Shown: positions 55,626 to 64,000 of the stretch, piece by piece
Layout of the letters: every line of letters starts with the position of its first letter
Position numbering within the stretch: the stretch's first letter is position 1
From: Bradyrhizobium sp. CCBAU 53351
Lineage (GTDB): Bacteria > Pseudomonadota > Alphaproteobacteria > Rhizobiales > Xanthobacteraceae
Assembly: GCF_015291745.1 (NCBI RefSeq)
Contig: NZ_CP030059.1
Location: forward strand, 7,157,501 to 7,221,500
Length of the DNA: 64,000 nucleotides
Reading direction: 5' to 3'
Position numbers and translations under genes: made by a program
The notes under the pieces: generated by a model
The model's input: the letters and a program-made list of their open reading frames with translations, nothing else
What the model was told of the DNA's origin: nothing
Database searches by the model: none

Positions 55626-56195
55626 ATGCCCCGCCTGCTATCTCCTCTGGTTCTCGCCCTGATCGGCCTCATCCTGTTCGGTGACGGCACCTACATCCAT
55701 GCCAAGGCGTGGCTCGCGCAAGTGCTGCTGGAGCGCGCCTTCGACAGAAGCCTTGCGACCGGCGAAATGATCAAGCCGTGGTCATGGGCCGACACCTGGC
55801 CGGTGGCCCGGATCGAGGTGAAGCGGATCGGCGCCAGCGCAATCGTGCTGGAAGGTGTCAGCGGCCAGGCACTTGCTTTCGGACCAGGCCATATCCCCCA
55901 AACGGCTGACGCCGGCGAACGCGGAGTTGCCGTATACGCAGCACATCGTGACACACATTTCCGCTTCTTGCGGAACGTTGCCATCGGAGACGTCATTGAG
56001 ATCACCCGCCGCGATGGCAAGCAGTACCGCTACCGGGCGGATCATGCGGACGTTGTCCGTTCCGACGCGCCGAGCATCGATCCTTCAACGCAGAGTAGAG
56101 AGCTCGCGCTTGCAACCTGCTGGCCGTTCGACGCCGTCACATCCGGCCCGGAGCGCTATGTCCTGCATGCCACCTTGATCGAAACAGGTGAATAG
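55626..56195 (+). CDS. Class GN sortase
   Basis: A 189-residue transpeptidase of the proteobacterial class GN sortases. An N-terminal membrane segment (LLSPLVLALIGLILFGDGTY) anchors it. The catalytic residues are readable: His107 in AAHRDTHFRFL, Cys165 in LALATCWPFDA, and Arg177 in GPERYVLHA. Sortases cut a sorting signal and attach the protein to an acceptor; in Gram-negative bacteria the acceptor is unknown. The upstream VIT/vWA protein with LPKTA is the obvious substrate. The start ATG at 55626 lies just after a repeat, with a weak ribosome site (GGAAGGGAA). Confidence 0.93.
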   Translation: MPRLLSPLVLALIGLILFGDGTYIHAKAWLAQVLLERAFDRSLATGEMIKPWSWADTWPVARIEVKRIGASAIVLEGVSGQALAFGPGHIPQTADAGERGVAVYAAHRDTHFRFLRNVAIGDVIEITRRDGKQYRYRADHADVVRSDAPSIDPSTQSRELALATCWPFDAVTSGPERYVLHATLIETGE

Positions 56196-56336
56196 CCGTT
56201 CGCAATCAGGTCCGTCCGGGATCGATCGAACCTCCCAAATCACGCCGGACAGGCCCGGGCTTCTGGCGCCACCGCCCGGAGCGCTGTAAGATTAGCCCAT
56301 TGATTTTTGTACGTTGCGATTTCTGAAAGAGCGATA

Positions 56337-57329
56337 ATGGACGACGAGTTCAGGCAGCGCCTCGAACAGCGATTGGAGCAGCTCGAAAATCGCGTCGCGC
56401 TCCTGGAAAGGAACCAGGATCTCATCGCCGCCGGGCAGAGACGGTCCTCGCTCCGGAGCCTGTGGCGGCGGCCGCCGATCTGGACCTTCGAGCAATATCC
56501 GCCGCGCCTGCTCAATCTGACGTCTTTTCCGCCAGCACCCTCGATTCCCGAGAATGCACCGCGGATCGCGATGGTCACGCCGAGCTACAACCAGGCGCAA
56601 TATCTCGGGGCCACGATCGAGAGCATCGTCGGTCAGAACTACCCGAACCTGCATTATCACGTTCAGGACGGCGCCTCGATCGACGGCACGACGGATCTCC
56701 TGAAGCGTTGCGGCGTGAGCATCAGCTGGAAGAGCGAACCTGACAACGGGCAGTCGAACGCCATCAATCTCGGCTTCGCCGGCGTCGACAGCGAGATCAT
56801 GGCTTATCTCAACAGCGACGACATGCTGCTGCCCGGGACGCTCGCCTATGTCGCCAATTATTTCACGTCGCACCCGCATGTCGACGTCGTCTACGGCCAT
56901 CGCGTCTTCGTCGATCGCGAGGGGCTCGAGGTCGGCCGCGCCGTGCTGCCGCCCCATGACGGACGCGCGCTGCAATATGCCGACTACATCCCGCAGGAGA
57001 CGATGTTCTGGCGCAGGCGCGTGTGGGACAGGATCGGGCCGCTCGATGAGAGCTTCCACTATGCGATGGATTGGGACTTCATCCTGCGGGCACAGGCCGC
57101 AGGATTCAAGTTCGTGCGGCTGCCGCGATTTCTCGCCTGCTTCCGAATCCATGACGCCCAGAAGACGGCATCAACCTATGCGATCGGCGTCCGGGAGATG
57201 GGCATCTTGCGGCGGCGCGTTCTCGGCTTCGATCCGACACAAATGCAGATCCGCCGCGCCATCGCACCGTATCTCACGCGGCAGCTCGTCTTCCACTACG
57301 CCCACAAGCTGAGCCTGCTGAGGTACTGA
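56337..57329 (+). CDS. Glycosyltransferase family 2 protein with N-terminal coiled coil
   Basis: From the ATG at 56337 the product is about 330 residues. Residues 1-30 form a short coiled coil (FRQRLEQRLEQLENRVALLE). The GT2 domain starts near residue 75 with RIAMVTPSYNQAQYLGATIE, HVQDGASIDGTTDLL, KSEPDNGQSNAINLGF and the sugar-nucleotide site AYLNSDDMLLPGTLAY. The DD replaces a canonical DxD, as in many WcaA-like enzymes. The segment FHYAMDWDFILRAQ holds the usual acceptor-side aspartates. It probably adds a sugar to a surface polysaccharide. An in-frame start at 56307 is less likely. Confidence 0.9.
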   Translation: MDDEFRQRLEQRLEQLENRVALLERNQDLIAAGQRRSSLRSLWRRPPIWTFEQYPPRLLNLTSFPPAPSIPENAPRIAMVTPSYNQAQYLGATIESIVGQNYPNLHYHVQDGASIDGTTDLLKRCGVSISWKSEPDNGQSNAINLGFAGVDSEIMAYLNSDDMLLPGTLAYVANYFTSHPHVDVVYGHRVFVDREGLEVGRAVLPPHDGRALQYADYIPQETMFWRRRVWDRIGPLDESFHYAMDWDFILRAQAAGFKFVRLPRFLACFRIHDAQKTASTYAIGVREMGILRRRVLGFDPTQMQIRRAIAPYLTRQLVFHYAHKLSLLRY

Positions 57330-57340
57330 GCCCGCGGAGA

Positions 57341-58999
57341 TCAGCGCCCTCCTGACGCACCGACATCGTCATCGAGCCAGATCCGCTCGAGGCCGATGCC
57401 GAGCGGTCGCGCGTCGAAGCTCAATCCGAGATCGGCGGGCGAGCGCGGATCGGAGAGCGACAGGCTGATGGTCAGCGTCCCGTCGGCGGCAATCGCGGCG
57501 GGATCGAGCATCAACCTGCGCTGGCCCGCGAAGGCCTCTTTCGAAAACGTCAATTGCTGCTGCACGCCGTTGCCGACGCGGCAAACCGCGTGCAGTTGTG
57601 GATTTCCGTCGGAGACGAACGCCCGGCACGCCAGCACGAGCGCGACCGGTCGAGACGGAACGGGGTGGACGGCGAAGCGGAGCACGCAATTCCTGGCGAC
57701 GGACCAGGTGCCCCATTGCTCCGGCTCGCTCCATCCCTCGATCAACGCAGCGACGCCAGCACCACCACGCGCGAATTCGAGCTGCTCGGCGCCGAGGACG
57801 GGCGCGGACACCGGGGCCTCCAGCGCAGCCGGATCGAACGGCTCCTGATCCGGAACGAATTGCGCGATCACACGCACGGCATCCGCGATCGAATTGAGCC
57901 CGAGCACGGAACCGTCCAGCTCGTAAACCACATGGTTCTGTCCGGTGACGCGGACACGCTGGCCGGGTGGTGGCGGCCGATCCGCAAGGCGGGCGGGGAT
58001 GACGATGTCAGCGACGTCGAACCCGTGCGTACGGGCGAGTTCGCCGATGGTCCGCACGGTCCTGTCATACAAGGGCGGGCGGTTATTGATGTCGGTCGCG
58101 AGCGCCTGTGCCAGCGCCTTGAAGTCGAGCCGCACGTCGTCGTCATCCGCCAGCAGCAGACGTTTGAGGACGAGCATGTCCCAGGCGATGAAGAGCTGGA
58201 GCGCGTTGAGATCGGGGAGCTCCGGATCGCCGTCAACGGGTCCGAAATCGCGCGCCCCGCGCGGCGTTTCGAGCAGGTCGGTGGTCTCGAAGAACAGCGC
58301 GTGGCCGGTGCTGTGCTGCGAAAATCCGGCCATGCTCAGCGGCCGCGACAGCCGGACGAAACTGTCCGTCAGCGCAGCGTTGGCGATGCCGGACGCCACA
58401 TCCGGCGAGAGGCCGATGAAGTAGCGGCCGCCGATTGCACGCATCCGATCGATGACGCTGCGGCGGACGAAGGAATTGTAGATCATCGGCAGATGCGCAT
58501 AGTGCGCCTGGAAGCCGAAGACGCGCACGAGCTCGCCGCGCGACGGGACGCGCTTTGCCGACGAGGTCAGGTCGATCTCGGCCAGCAACCGGTTGCGGAA
58601 CGCCGGGTGGTAATAGCCCGGCCAGTAGTAGCTGTAGGCGCTCCAGCTCAGGAGATCGATCTGTCGGCTGGAGAGCATGTCCGATGCCGTGGCACATGCA
58701 TAGGGCATCAGCCCGTCGTCATCGCCGAGGAAGGTGATGTACTCGCCCGAGGCACGGCCGAGCGCCGCCTCCCAATTGTCGGTCATGGTCAGGACGGTGT
58801 CGCTGGCAAAATATTTGAAGCGCTCGTCCTGGAGGTCTGCGACCATCTTCGCGATAGCGGGGTTGCCGCCATTGTTCTGAACGATGAACTCGCAATCTGC
58901 TTGCGCAGGCTGGCACGCCATGGTCGCGAGCGCGTGGCGAAGCGTGTCGGGACGATCGAGCGTCGGTATCACGATGGACAGCAGCGGCATGATCACCAA
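57341..58999 (-). CDS. Glycosyltransferase family 2 protein with C-terminal DUF7024-like domain
   Basis: A 552-residue protein. The GT2 domain covers residues 5-250 (LLSIVIPTLDRPDTLRHALA, CEFIVQNNGGNPAIAKMVAD, GEYITFLGDDDGLMPYACA with the DDD metal site). After a linker, the last 130 residues form a beta-rich domain (LIEGWSEPEQWGTWSVARN, ADLGLSFDARPLGIGLERIW) like DUF7024, which occurs on polysaccharide-related membrane proteins. The start could be the ATG at 58999 or 58990. It converges with the other glycosyltransferase gene, leaving only 11 bases between them. Confidence 0.88.
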   Translation of the reverse strand: MVIMPLLSIVIPTLDRPDTLRHALATMACQPAQADCEFIVQNNGGNPAIAKMVADLQDERFKYFASDTVLTMTDNWEAALGRASGEYITFLGDDDGLMPYACATASDMLSSRQIDLLSWSAYSYYWPGYYHPAFRNRLLAEIDLTSSAKRVPSRGELVRVFGFQAHYAHLPMIYNSFVRRSVIDRMRAIGGRYFIGLSPDVASGIANAALTDSFVRLSRPLSMAGFSQHSTGHALFFETTDLLETPRGARDFGPVDGDPELPDLNALQLFIAWDMLVLKRLLLADDDDVRLDFKALAQALATDINNRPPLYDRTVRTIGELARTHGFDVADIVIPARLADRPPPPGQRVRVTGQNHVVYELDGSVLGLNSIADAVRVIAQFVPDQEPFDPAALEAPVSAPVLGAEQLEFARGGAGVAALIEGWSEPEQWGTWSVARNCVLRFAVHPVPSRPVALVLACRAFVSDGNPQLHAVCRVGNGVQQQLTFSKEAFAGQRRLMLDPAAIAADGTLTISLSLSDPRSPADLGLSFDARPLGIGLERIWLDDDVGASGGR

Positions 59000-59081
59000 A
59001 GAGAGAATGAGCGCTACGATTGCGTAGCATCTTGCCTGGTCGTTCGCACTTTCGCCAAAAGTCTCGTGATGCTAGCCTCAT

Positions 59082-59096
59082 CGACAAGTCTTGTCG
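59082..59096. promoter_or_regulatory. Perfect palindrome upstream of the NDP-forming acyl-CoA synthetase gene
   Basis: CGACAAGTCTTGTCG is a perfect 15-base palindrome (seven-base arms around one T). It lies 105 bases before the ATG at 59201 and 83 bases before the divergent glycosyltransferase start. GntR-family operators have similar CTTGTC/GACAAG arms, but no regulator is adjacent. Either gene could be the target. Confidence 0.4.
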
Positions 59097-59200
59097 TCAA
59101 GGCTTGCCATTCCGCCTCGCGGCATGGAGCCCGTCACGATCAGGCACCAGACCGGCGCACGACAGCGCATTGCAACAAGAACAAGAGGCGAGGAACGCGC

Positions 59201-61420
59201 ATGGAAGCTCAAGTGCCGGCTGCATCGGTGTCACAACGCCCATGGTCTCCATCGCCCGACGCCGGAGACATCGTCAAGGGCATCCACGCCATGCTGCACC
59301 CGCTCAACATCGTGCTGGTGGGCGCAACCGACAAGCCCGGCAATTACGCCGAACGCATCTGGAATAACCTGGTCAAGTACGGCTACGAGGGCGGCCTCTA
59401 TCCGGTCAACGCCAAGCGCGAGACCATCTGGGGGGTCCCCTGCTTCAAGGACTTTGCGAGCCTCCCTGAAAAGCCCGATCACGTTCTGGTGCTGGTGCCG
59501 GCGCGCTTTGCCGTGCAGGTGATCCGCGACGCCGCAGCGGCCGGCGCGCGGTCGGCCACCATCGTCACCTCCGGCTTCAGCGAGTTGCAGGACGAGGAAA
59601 GCCAGAAGCTCGCCGCCGAATTGCAGACGGCCGTGCGCGAGACAGGACTTGCGGTCACGGGCCCGAACTGCCTCGGCAATCTCAGCGCCGGCGAGAAGCT
59701 CTTCACCAATATCGACGACCGTGTCGTGACCATGGAACAGGGCGCGGTGGCCATCGCCGGGCAGTCCGGCGCCATCGTCATGGCGATTCGTCAGGCGCTG
59801 GAAGATCGGGGTGTCGGTGTCGGCTATATGGTAACGACCGGCAACGAGGCCGGACTCGAGACGCCGGACCTGATGCGCTATTTCGCCGAGGATCCGAGCA
59901 TCAAGGTGATCGTCGTCTACCTCGAGGGCGTGCGCAACACCAAGGCGTTCCGCGATGCCTGCAAGGCGGCGCGCGCCGCGAGCAAGCCCGTGATCGCGCT
60001 CAAGCTCGGCGCCTCCGAGGGCGGCCGTGCTGCGGCGATGGCACACACCGGCGCGCTCGCGGGCTCGATCGAGACGTTCGACGCCGTTGCGACGCGCGAA
60101 GGGGTGATCCGGGTCGGCGGGCTCGACGAGCTGATAGAGACCACCGAATGCTTCGTTCACGCGGCGGTGCCCAAAGGCAACCGCCTCGCCGCCGTTACGC
60201 TGTCGGGGGGCAAGCGCGGCATGCTGCTCGATGCCTTCTACAAGGAAGGCCTGAACTTCGCGCCGCTTAGCCCGCATGTCGGCTCCGAACTGGCCAAAAT
60301 GCTCGGACCGGGCTCGATCGTCGGCAATCCGCTCGATGCCGGCTTTGCCGCGGTGGTCGATCCCTCCGTTTACATGAAGTCGATCAAGCTGATGATCGAC
60401 GACCCCGATATCGACATCGTCATCGTCGATGCCGAGCTACCCAAGGCGCCGCATGAGCTGCGCGAACGCAATCTACGCATCGTCGACGAGATGGCGCGCG
60501 AGGGCGGCAAGCCGGTGATCTACATCAGCGCGATGTCCATCGGCTTCACCGAGTTCACCAAAACCTTGCGCAAATCGCTGCCGCATCTCGCGGTGATGCA
60601 GGGCATGGACCGGGCGGTGACCGCGATCAAATCGCTGCTCGACTACGCCAAGCTGCGCAAGGAGGTGCCCGATATCGTCTCGAGCTCGAAGCCTGCCGCG
60701 CGCGCCGTGCTGGAGAAGGCGCTCAAATCGGCGAGCGGCGCCGCGCTCGACGAGGTCGCCTCGAAGAAGCTCCTGAAGGCCTATGGCATCCCGATCTCGA
60801 AGGAGGCGATCGCTCAGACGGCGGCGGAGGCGGTGAAGATCGCCAAGCAGATCGGCTTTCCGGTCGTAGCAAAAGTCGTCAGCGCGGAGATCCTGCACAA
60901 ATCGGACATCGGCGGCGTGGTGTTGAACCTGAATAGTCCGGCCGAGGTGAAGAAGGCGTTCGCCGACATCACGGCACGGGTCGCGAAGCTGAAGGGTAAA
61001 CCCAGGCTCGACGGCATCCTGATCGCGCAGCAGGTCAAGGCCGAGCTCGAGCTCGTGGTCGGCGCCTCGCTGGATGCCGAGATGGGGCCTGTCGTGCTGT
61101 TCGGCACCGGCGGCATCGACATCGAGCTGATGAAAGACGTTGCGCTCGCCGGCGCGCCCTTGGACGAGGCCGAGGCCCGGCTCCTGATCGGCCGGACCAA
61201 GGCCGGAATCAAGATGCGCGGCTATCGCGGCAAGCCGGCCCTGCACGAAGCCTCCGCGGTGAGGGCGCTGGTCGGCTTGTCCAATTTGATCGCGGATGCC
61301 GGCGACCGGATCGCCTCGATCGACATCAACCCGTTCCTGATCAACGCCAAGACGGGCGTCGCCGTCGATGCCCTGATCGTGCTGAACAATGCTGCGGCAA
61401 AGCGCGCGGCAGGACATTGA
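59201..61420 (+). CDS. NDP-forming acyl-CoA synthetase (acetate-CoA ligase ADP-forming family)
   Basis: A 739-residue single-chain acyl-CoA synthetase of the succinyl-CoA-ligase-like group. The CoA-binding domain reads NIVLVGATDKPGNYAERIWN and TGPNCLGNLSAGEKL. The phosphohistidine is His282 in MAHTGALAGSIETF. The C-terminal ATP-grasp domain has GFPVVAKVVSAEILHKSDIG and VLFGTGGIDIELMKDVALA, ending IDINPFLINAKTGVAVDALI. It makes acyl-CoA from acid, ATP and CoA, or runs in reverse. The frame is open a further 549 codons upstream, but that part overlaps the opposite glycosyltransferase gene and is not coding. A GAGGCGAGG site precedes the ATG. Confidence 0.93.
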   Translation: MEAQVPAASVSQRPWSPSPDAGDIVKGIHAMLHPLNIVLVGATDKPGNYAERIWNNLVKYGYEGGLYPVNAKRETIWGVPCFKDFASLPEKPDHVLVLVPARFAVQVIRDAAAAGARSATIVTSGFSELQDEESQKLAAELQTAVRETGLAVTGPNCLGNLSAGEKLFTNIDDRVVTMEQGAVAIAGQSGAIVMAIRQALEDRGVGVGYMVTTGNEAGLETPDLMRYFAEDPSIKVIVVYLEGVRNTKAFRDACKAARAASKPVIALKLGASEGGRAAAMAHTGALAGSIETFDAVATREGVIRVGGLDELIETTECFVHAAVPKGNRLAAVTLSGGKRGMLLDAFYKEGLNFAPLSPHVGSELAKMLGPGSIVGNPLDAGFAAVVDPSVYMKSIKLMIDDPDIDIVIVDAELPKAPHELRERNLRIVDEMAREGGKPVIYISAMSIGFTEFTKTLRKSLPHLAVMQGMDRAVTAIKSLLDYAKLRKEVPDIVSSSKPAARAVLEKALKSASGAALDEVASKKLLKAYGIPISKEAIAQTAAEAVKIAKQIGFPVVAKVVSAEILHKSDIGGVVLNLNSPAEVKKAFADITARVAKLKGKPRLDGILIAQQVKAELELVVGASLDAEMGPVVLFGTGGIDIELMKDVALAGAPLDEAEARLLIGRTKAGIKMRGYRGKPALHEASAVRALVGLSNLIADAGDRIASIDINPFLINAKTGVAVDALIVLNNAAAKRAAGH

Positions 61421-61432
61421 GGCGCCGTAGCC

Positions 61433-61520
61433 CGTAGGGCGGATTAGCGCCAGCGCAATCCGCCAGCTTGCACGGCTAGAGGCGAGAACGGCGGGTTACG
61501 CTTCGCTAACCCGCCCTACG
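61433..61520. repeat. Interspersed CGTAGGGCGG-type palindrome
   Basis: CGTAGGGCGGATTAGCG at the left and CGCTAACCCGCCCTACG at the right (61504-61520) pair with one mismatch. Inner GCGCAATCCGCC and GGCGGGTTACGC add a second pairing. It is the same family as 43435-43523 and lies between the acyl-CoA synthetase and MCE genes. Confidence 0.85.
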
Positions 61521-61573
61521 TAACATCGCGGGCTCCTTCCAACTTCCCTGCTTTGGCCGTAAAACCTTCCCGT

Positions 61574-62404
61574 ATGGCACGTGCGAGCAATCTGGTGATC
61601 GGAACGGCGACGCTGGCGGTGATCGCCGTGGCGTTCGGCGGCGTGCTCGGCGTGCAGAAATGGCGCACCATCCAGAGCCGCAGCCAGCTGCGCGTGGTGT
61701 TCGAGGGCGGGTCCGCCAGCGGCCTGCGCCGCGGCGGGCCGGTCAATTTCGACGGTGTCCCGGCAGGCCAGATCCTGTCGATCAAGCTGGATAGCCCGCG
61801 CAGAATCGTGGCGCTGGTGATGCTCGACAACACCGCGCCGATCCGCAAGGACACCGTGGCTGGCATCGAGTTCCAGGGCCTCACCGGCGTCGCCGCGATC
61901 TCCCTGATCGGAGGCGCTCCCTCCGCGCCACCGGTGCCGCTGGACTCGGACGGCGTCCCTGTCCTGACTGCCGATCTCAGCGACGCAGAATCCATCGTCG
62001 AGACGCTCCATAGCGTCGACCGCACGATCGTCAGCAATGCTCCCGCCATCAAGGAAGGCCTGCGCACGTTCGAGGATTACACCGCCGATCTCCGCAGCAA
62101 GGGCAGCGAGATCGATTCCGTCATGGCCAAGGTCGACAGCGCCTTCGCGGGCTTCGACAAGGCGGTCACGAAGATCGAGGGCGTGGTGCCCGGCTTCGTC
62201 GACGGCAAGGCCGACGAGCTGTTCGAGAAGATCAAGGGACTGCACGAGCTTGCCAACACCATGAAGAAGAAGTCGGCCGGCTATCTCGAGGACATCCGCC
62301 GCTCGCTGCTCGACGTCAGCGAAGCCGCCAACAAGATGAGCGGGATATCGACGCCTGCCGCGGCCCCGCGCCCACCGCGCAAGCCTCCGCAGCCGAAGCG
62401 ATAG
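61574..62404 (+). CDS. MCE/MlaD domain protein
   Basis: A 276-residue protein anchored by one N-terminal helix (LVIGTATLAVIAVAFGGVLG). An MCE domain follows (residues 35-115: LRVVFEGGSASGLRRGGPVN, FDGVPAGQILSIKLDSP, GIEFQGLTGVAAISLIGG), as in MlaD subunits of lipid transporters. A long helical region (about residues 130-255) and a proline-rich tail (RPPRKPPQPKR) complete it. MCE proteins normally work with an MlaE permease and an MlaF ATPase; neither is adjacent. It may shuttle phospholipid or another lipid across the periplasm. Confidence 0.85.
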   Translation: MARASNLVIGTATLAVIAVAFGGVLGVQKWRTIQSRSQLRVVFEGGSASGLRRGGPVNFDGVPAGQILSIKLDSPRRIVALVMLDNTAPIRKDTVAGIEFQGLTGVAAISLIGGAPSAPPVPLDSDGVPVLTADLSDAESIVETLHSVDRTIVSNAPAIKEGLRTFEDYTADLRSKGSEIDSVMAKVDSAFAGFDKAVTKIEGVVPGFVDGKADELFEKIKGLHELANTMKKKSAGYLEDIRRSLLDVSEAANKMSGISTPAAAPRPPRKPPQPKR

Positions 62405-62408
62405 ATCC

Positions 62409-64000
62409 CTACCAAGCGTAGCGGACGACGCCCTTGCCGGCGTAGGAGCGGGAGACGTTCGAGAACTCGCCTTCGAAGGTCGCCGACGCAGACCAGCCGT
62501 TCATCCAGTTCATCTGCACCGCCGCCGTGGTCAGCGCGGAATCGCGCGCCTGGGCGGCACCGTTCACGACGAACGCCGATCCCGGCAACGTTTGGAAGAC
62601 CGCGCCGACGATGCGATCCGGATCGTAGTCATGCGCCCAGGCGACGCGGCCGCGCAGGGTCATCAGGCCGCCGGCTGCGGCGAATGACTTGTCCGCGCGC
62701 AGGCCGAGCTCGGTGCGGGTGCTGGTCACGTCCTTGGCGGCATAGTTCAGCGCGAAGACATTGCTGCCGACCACCGCGAACTCCGAGTAGCTAGGAAGGC
62801 TGAACATGGTGGCCTGCACCGCCGCATAGGGCGTGAGGCCGATCCACTGCGAGGCATGGCGATAGCCGCCCTCGATACGGCCCGACAGCGCGTTGGCGTT
62901 GAACTGCGCACGCAACTGATCGACGCCGGCAGCGGTGACGATGCGGTTTGTCGTGACGTCCTGCCAGCCGTAGGCCAGCGCGGCCGTCACATAGGCAGGC
63001 CCCGCCGTGTGACGAACGAAGGCGCCGGCCTGGAACAGGTCGGAGCGGCCCCAGCCGAGCCCGTTGACGTTGAAGCCGGTGCCGCCGCCCGCAAGTGCAA
63101 ACCCGGCGATCGTCGACGGCGAGAAGCGGTAATCGAGGCCGACGGCGGTGCCATAGACGCTGCTGCTGGTGGTGTTGGAGCCGAGGCCGGTGTTGCCGTC
63201 GGTGGTCTGCGACCCGCCATAGCCGGCCGCCCACACGTCCCAGCGCTGCTCGAACGTCGCAACCGGTGCTTTGCGGTAGATCGAAGCGAAGGCATCGCGC
63301 GTGGTCTTGTCGCGAGCGTTCCTGCCAGTTGCGGCATAGGCATTCGCGCTCGCGTCGTCCGCATACGGAGTCGCGCCGGGTGCACCGCTGCGCCCCGTGC
63401 CGAACACGTCCGTCAGCAGACTGATGAACAGGTTCATCGCGTTGAAGGTCGTCTGCTGCGAGCCGGTGCCCGATTCGCCGGAAGCCTGTGTGAGGCCGGC
63501 CGGCGAGAGATTGGCGAGCGCCACGGGAAGGCCGCCGGCGCGGTTGAAATAGTCCGTCAGCACATTGGCGACGTTCTGTTGATTGATGTTGAGGCCGCCG
63601 CCATAGCCGAGCGCGAGATCAAGGTCGACATTGTTGAGGCCATAGCTCAGCGTCGCATGCAGGTTCGGCGATAGCCCCGCGACCACGGGATTGAACGCAT
63701 CGGGCAGCGTCCCCGCGCTGAGGATCGTGTAGTGCTTCGCGATCGATCCGGTCGGAACCACGACGACGGTGGCGCCGCCAAGCGTCGCCGTGCCCGCGAC
63801 GACCGCCAGGCCGTTGCTCGCGCCCGAGACCTGCACCATGTAGCTCGACGCGCTCGTGAACGAGAGGTCGCCGGACACGGTGAGCGTCCCGGTCGGATTG
63901 CCTGGCGCCAGTGTGCCGCCATTCACGGTGATCGTGCTGACCGTGCCGACGCCACCGAAGGTACCGCCGGTGGCGACGGACACGGTGCCGTTGATGGTGC
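62409..64000 (-). CDS. Autotransporter, C-terminal part with outer-membrane barrel
   Basis: The frame is open from the stop at 62409 to the window edge, giving about 530 residues of the C-terminus. The visible N-terminal part is glycine- and serine/threonine-rich passenger repeat (TFGGVGTVSTITVNGGTLAP, LTVSGDLSFTSASSYMVQVS), as in the beta-helix of autotransporters. The last 280 residues form the autotransporter barrel (FEQRWDVWAAGYGGSQTTDG, YRFSPSTIAGFALAGGG, LRGRVAWAHDYDPD) and end VRYAW, with the aromatic terminus needed for outer-membrane insertion. The start, signal peptide and most of the passenger lie outside. The passenger function is unknown. Confidence 0.92.
   Translation of the reverse strand, partial: TINGTVSVATGGTFGGVGTVSTITVNGGTLAPGNPTGTLTVSGDLSFTSASSYMVQVSGASNGLAVVAGTATLGGATVVVVPTGSIAKHYTILSAGTLPDAFNPVVAGLSPNLHATLSYGLNNVDLDLALGYGGGLNINQQNVANVLTDYFNRAGGLPVALANLSPAGLTQASGESGTGSQQTTFNAMNLFISLLTDVFGTGRSGAPGATPYADDASANAYAATGRNARDKTTRDAFASIYRKAPVATFEQRWDVWAAGYGGSQTTDGNTGLGSNTTSSSVYGTAVGLDYRFSPSTIAGFALAGGGTGFNVNGLGWGRSDLFQAGAFVRHTAGPAYVTAALAYGWQDVTTNRIVTAAGVDQLRAQFNANALSGRIEGGYRHASQWIGLTPYAAVQATMFSLPSYSEFAVVGSNVFALNYAAKDVTSTRTELGLRADKSFAAAGGLMTLRGRVAWAHDYDPDRIVGAVFQTLPGSAFVVNGAAQARDSALTTAAVQMNWMNGWSASATFEGEFSNVSRSYAGKGVVRYAW

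Noticed and set aside
57554..59200. 549-codon upstream extension of the NDP-forming acyl-CoA synthetase, suggesting a giant fusion
   Set aside because: The extension lies opposite the DUF7024-type glycosyltransferase gene and has no recognisable domain. A good ribosome site and the family N-terminus occur at 59201.

Overview
The window looks like a chromosomal segment of an alphaproteobacterium of the Bradyrhizobium / Nitrobacteraceae type. The evidence is very high GC, codons ending in G or C, many solute-binding proteins and CoA-ester catabolic genes, and gaps filled with short palindromic repeats typical of that group. This is inference; there is no rRNA or other taxonomic marker here. I see no tRNA, rRNA or CRISPR array.

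Layout. 1-2214: two MFS transporters on the minus strand, the first cut by the window edge. 2403-5251: an S9 prolyl oligopeptidase and a convergent DUF938 methyltransferase. 5488-11487: a sulfur-oxidation block, soxX-soxY-soxZ-soxA-soxK-soxB, followed by a DsrE-like secreted protein and a persulfide dioxygenase-rhodanese fusion. soxCD is absent. 11587-16454: a small acidic protein, an MFS carrier, a D-aminoacylase-type amidohydrolase and a second MFS carrier. 16599-21200: a LolD-like ATPase, an FtsX-like permease and a CrtC/AttH lipocalin-like protein in one overlapping operon, then a MAPEG protein. 21266-22376: an IS110 element lodged between the arms of an interspersed palindrome, with a structured leader that could be its bridge RNA. 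22469-28330: an amino-acid-type binding protein and a two-gene RND efflux operon. 28601-37037: an iron alcohol dehydrogenase, an acyl-CoA ligase and a complete five-gene peptide/nickel-type ABC importer. 37111-38721: a ceramidase-like membrane protein behind twin palindromic operators, and a small secreted protein.

38780-50593 is a carbon-catabolic block. A minus-strand run of two acyl-CoA dehydrogenases, a glutathione transferase, an AraC regulator, a BKACE (DUF849) enzyme and a two-subunit biotin-dependent acyl-CoA carboxylase diverges from an acyl-CoA ligase and a binding protein. It has the logic of a branched or terpenoid acid pathway (activate, dehydrogenate, carboxylate, cleave), but it lacks the hydratase and HMG-CoA lyase of leucine-type clusters and carries a BKACE enzyme instead.

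50673-64000 is a surface block. It holds a frameshifted glycosyltransferase, an XRE regulator divergent from a VIT/von Willebrand protein that ends in an LPKTA sorting signal, a dedicated class GN sortase, two more glycosyltransferases, an NDP-forming acyl-CoA synthetase, an orphan MCE/MlaD protein, and the C-terminal part of an autotransporter that runs off the window.

All intergenic gaps are short. The only one over 300 bases (37897-38199) holds the twin operators. Most other gaps of 70-300 bases are occupied by palindromic repeats of at least six sequence families.
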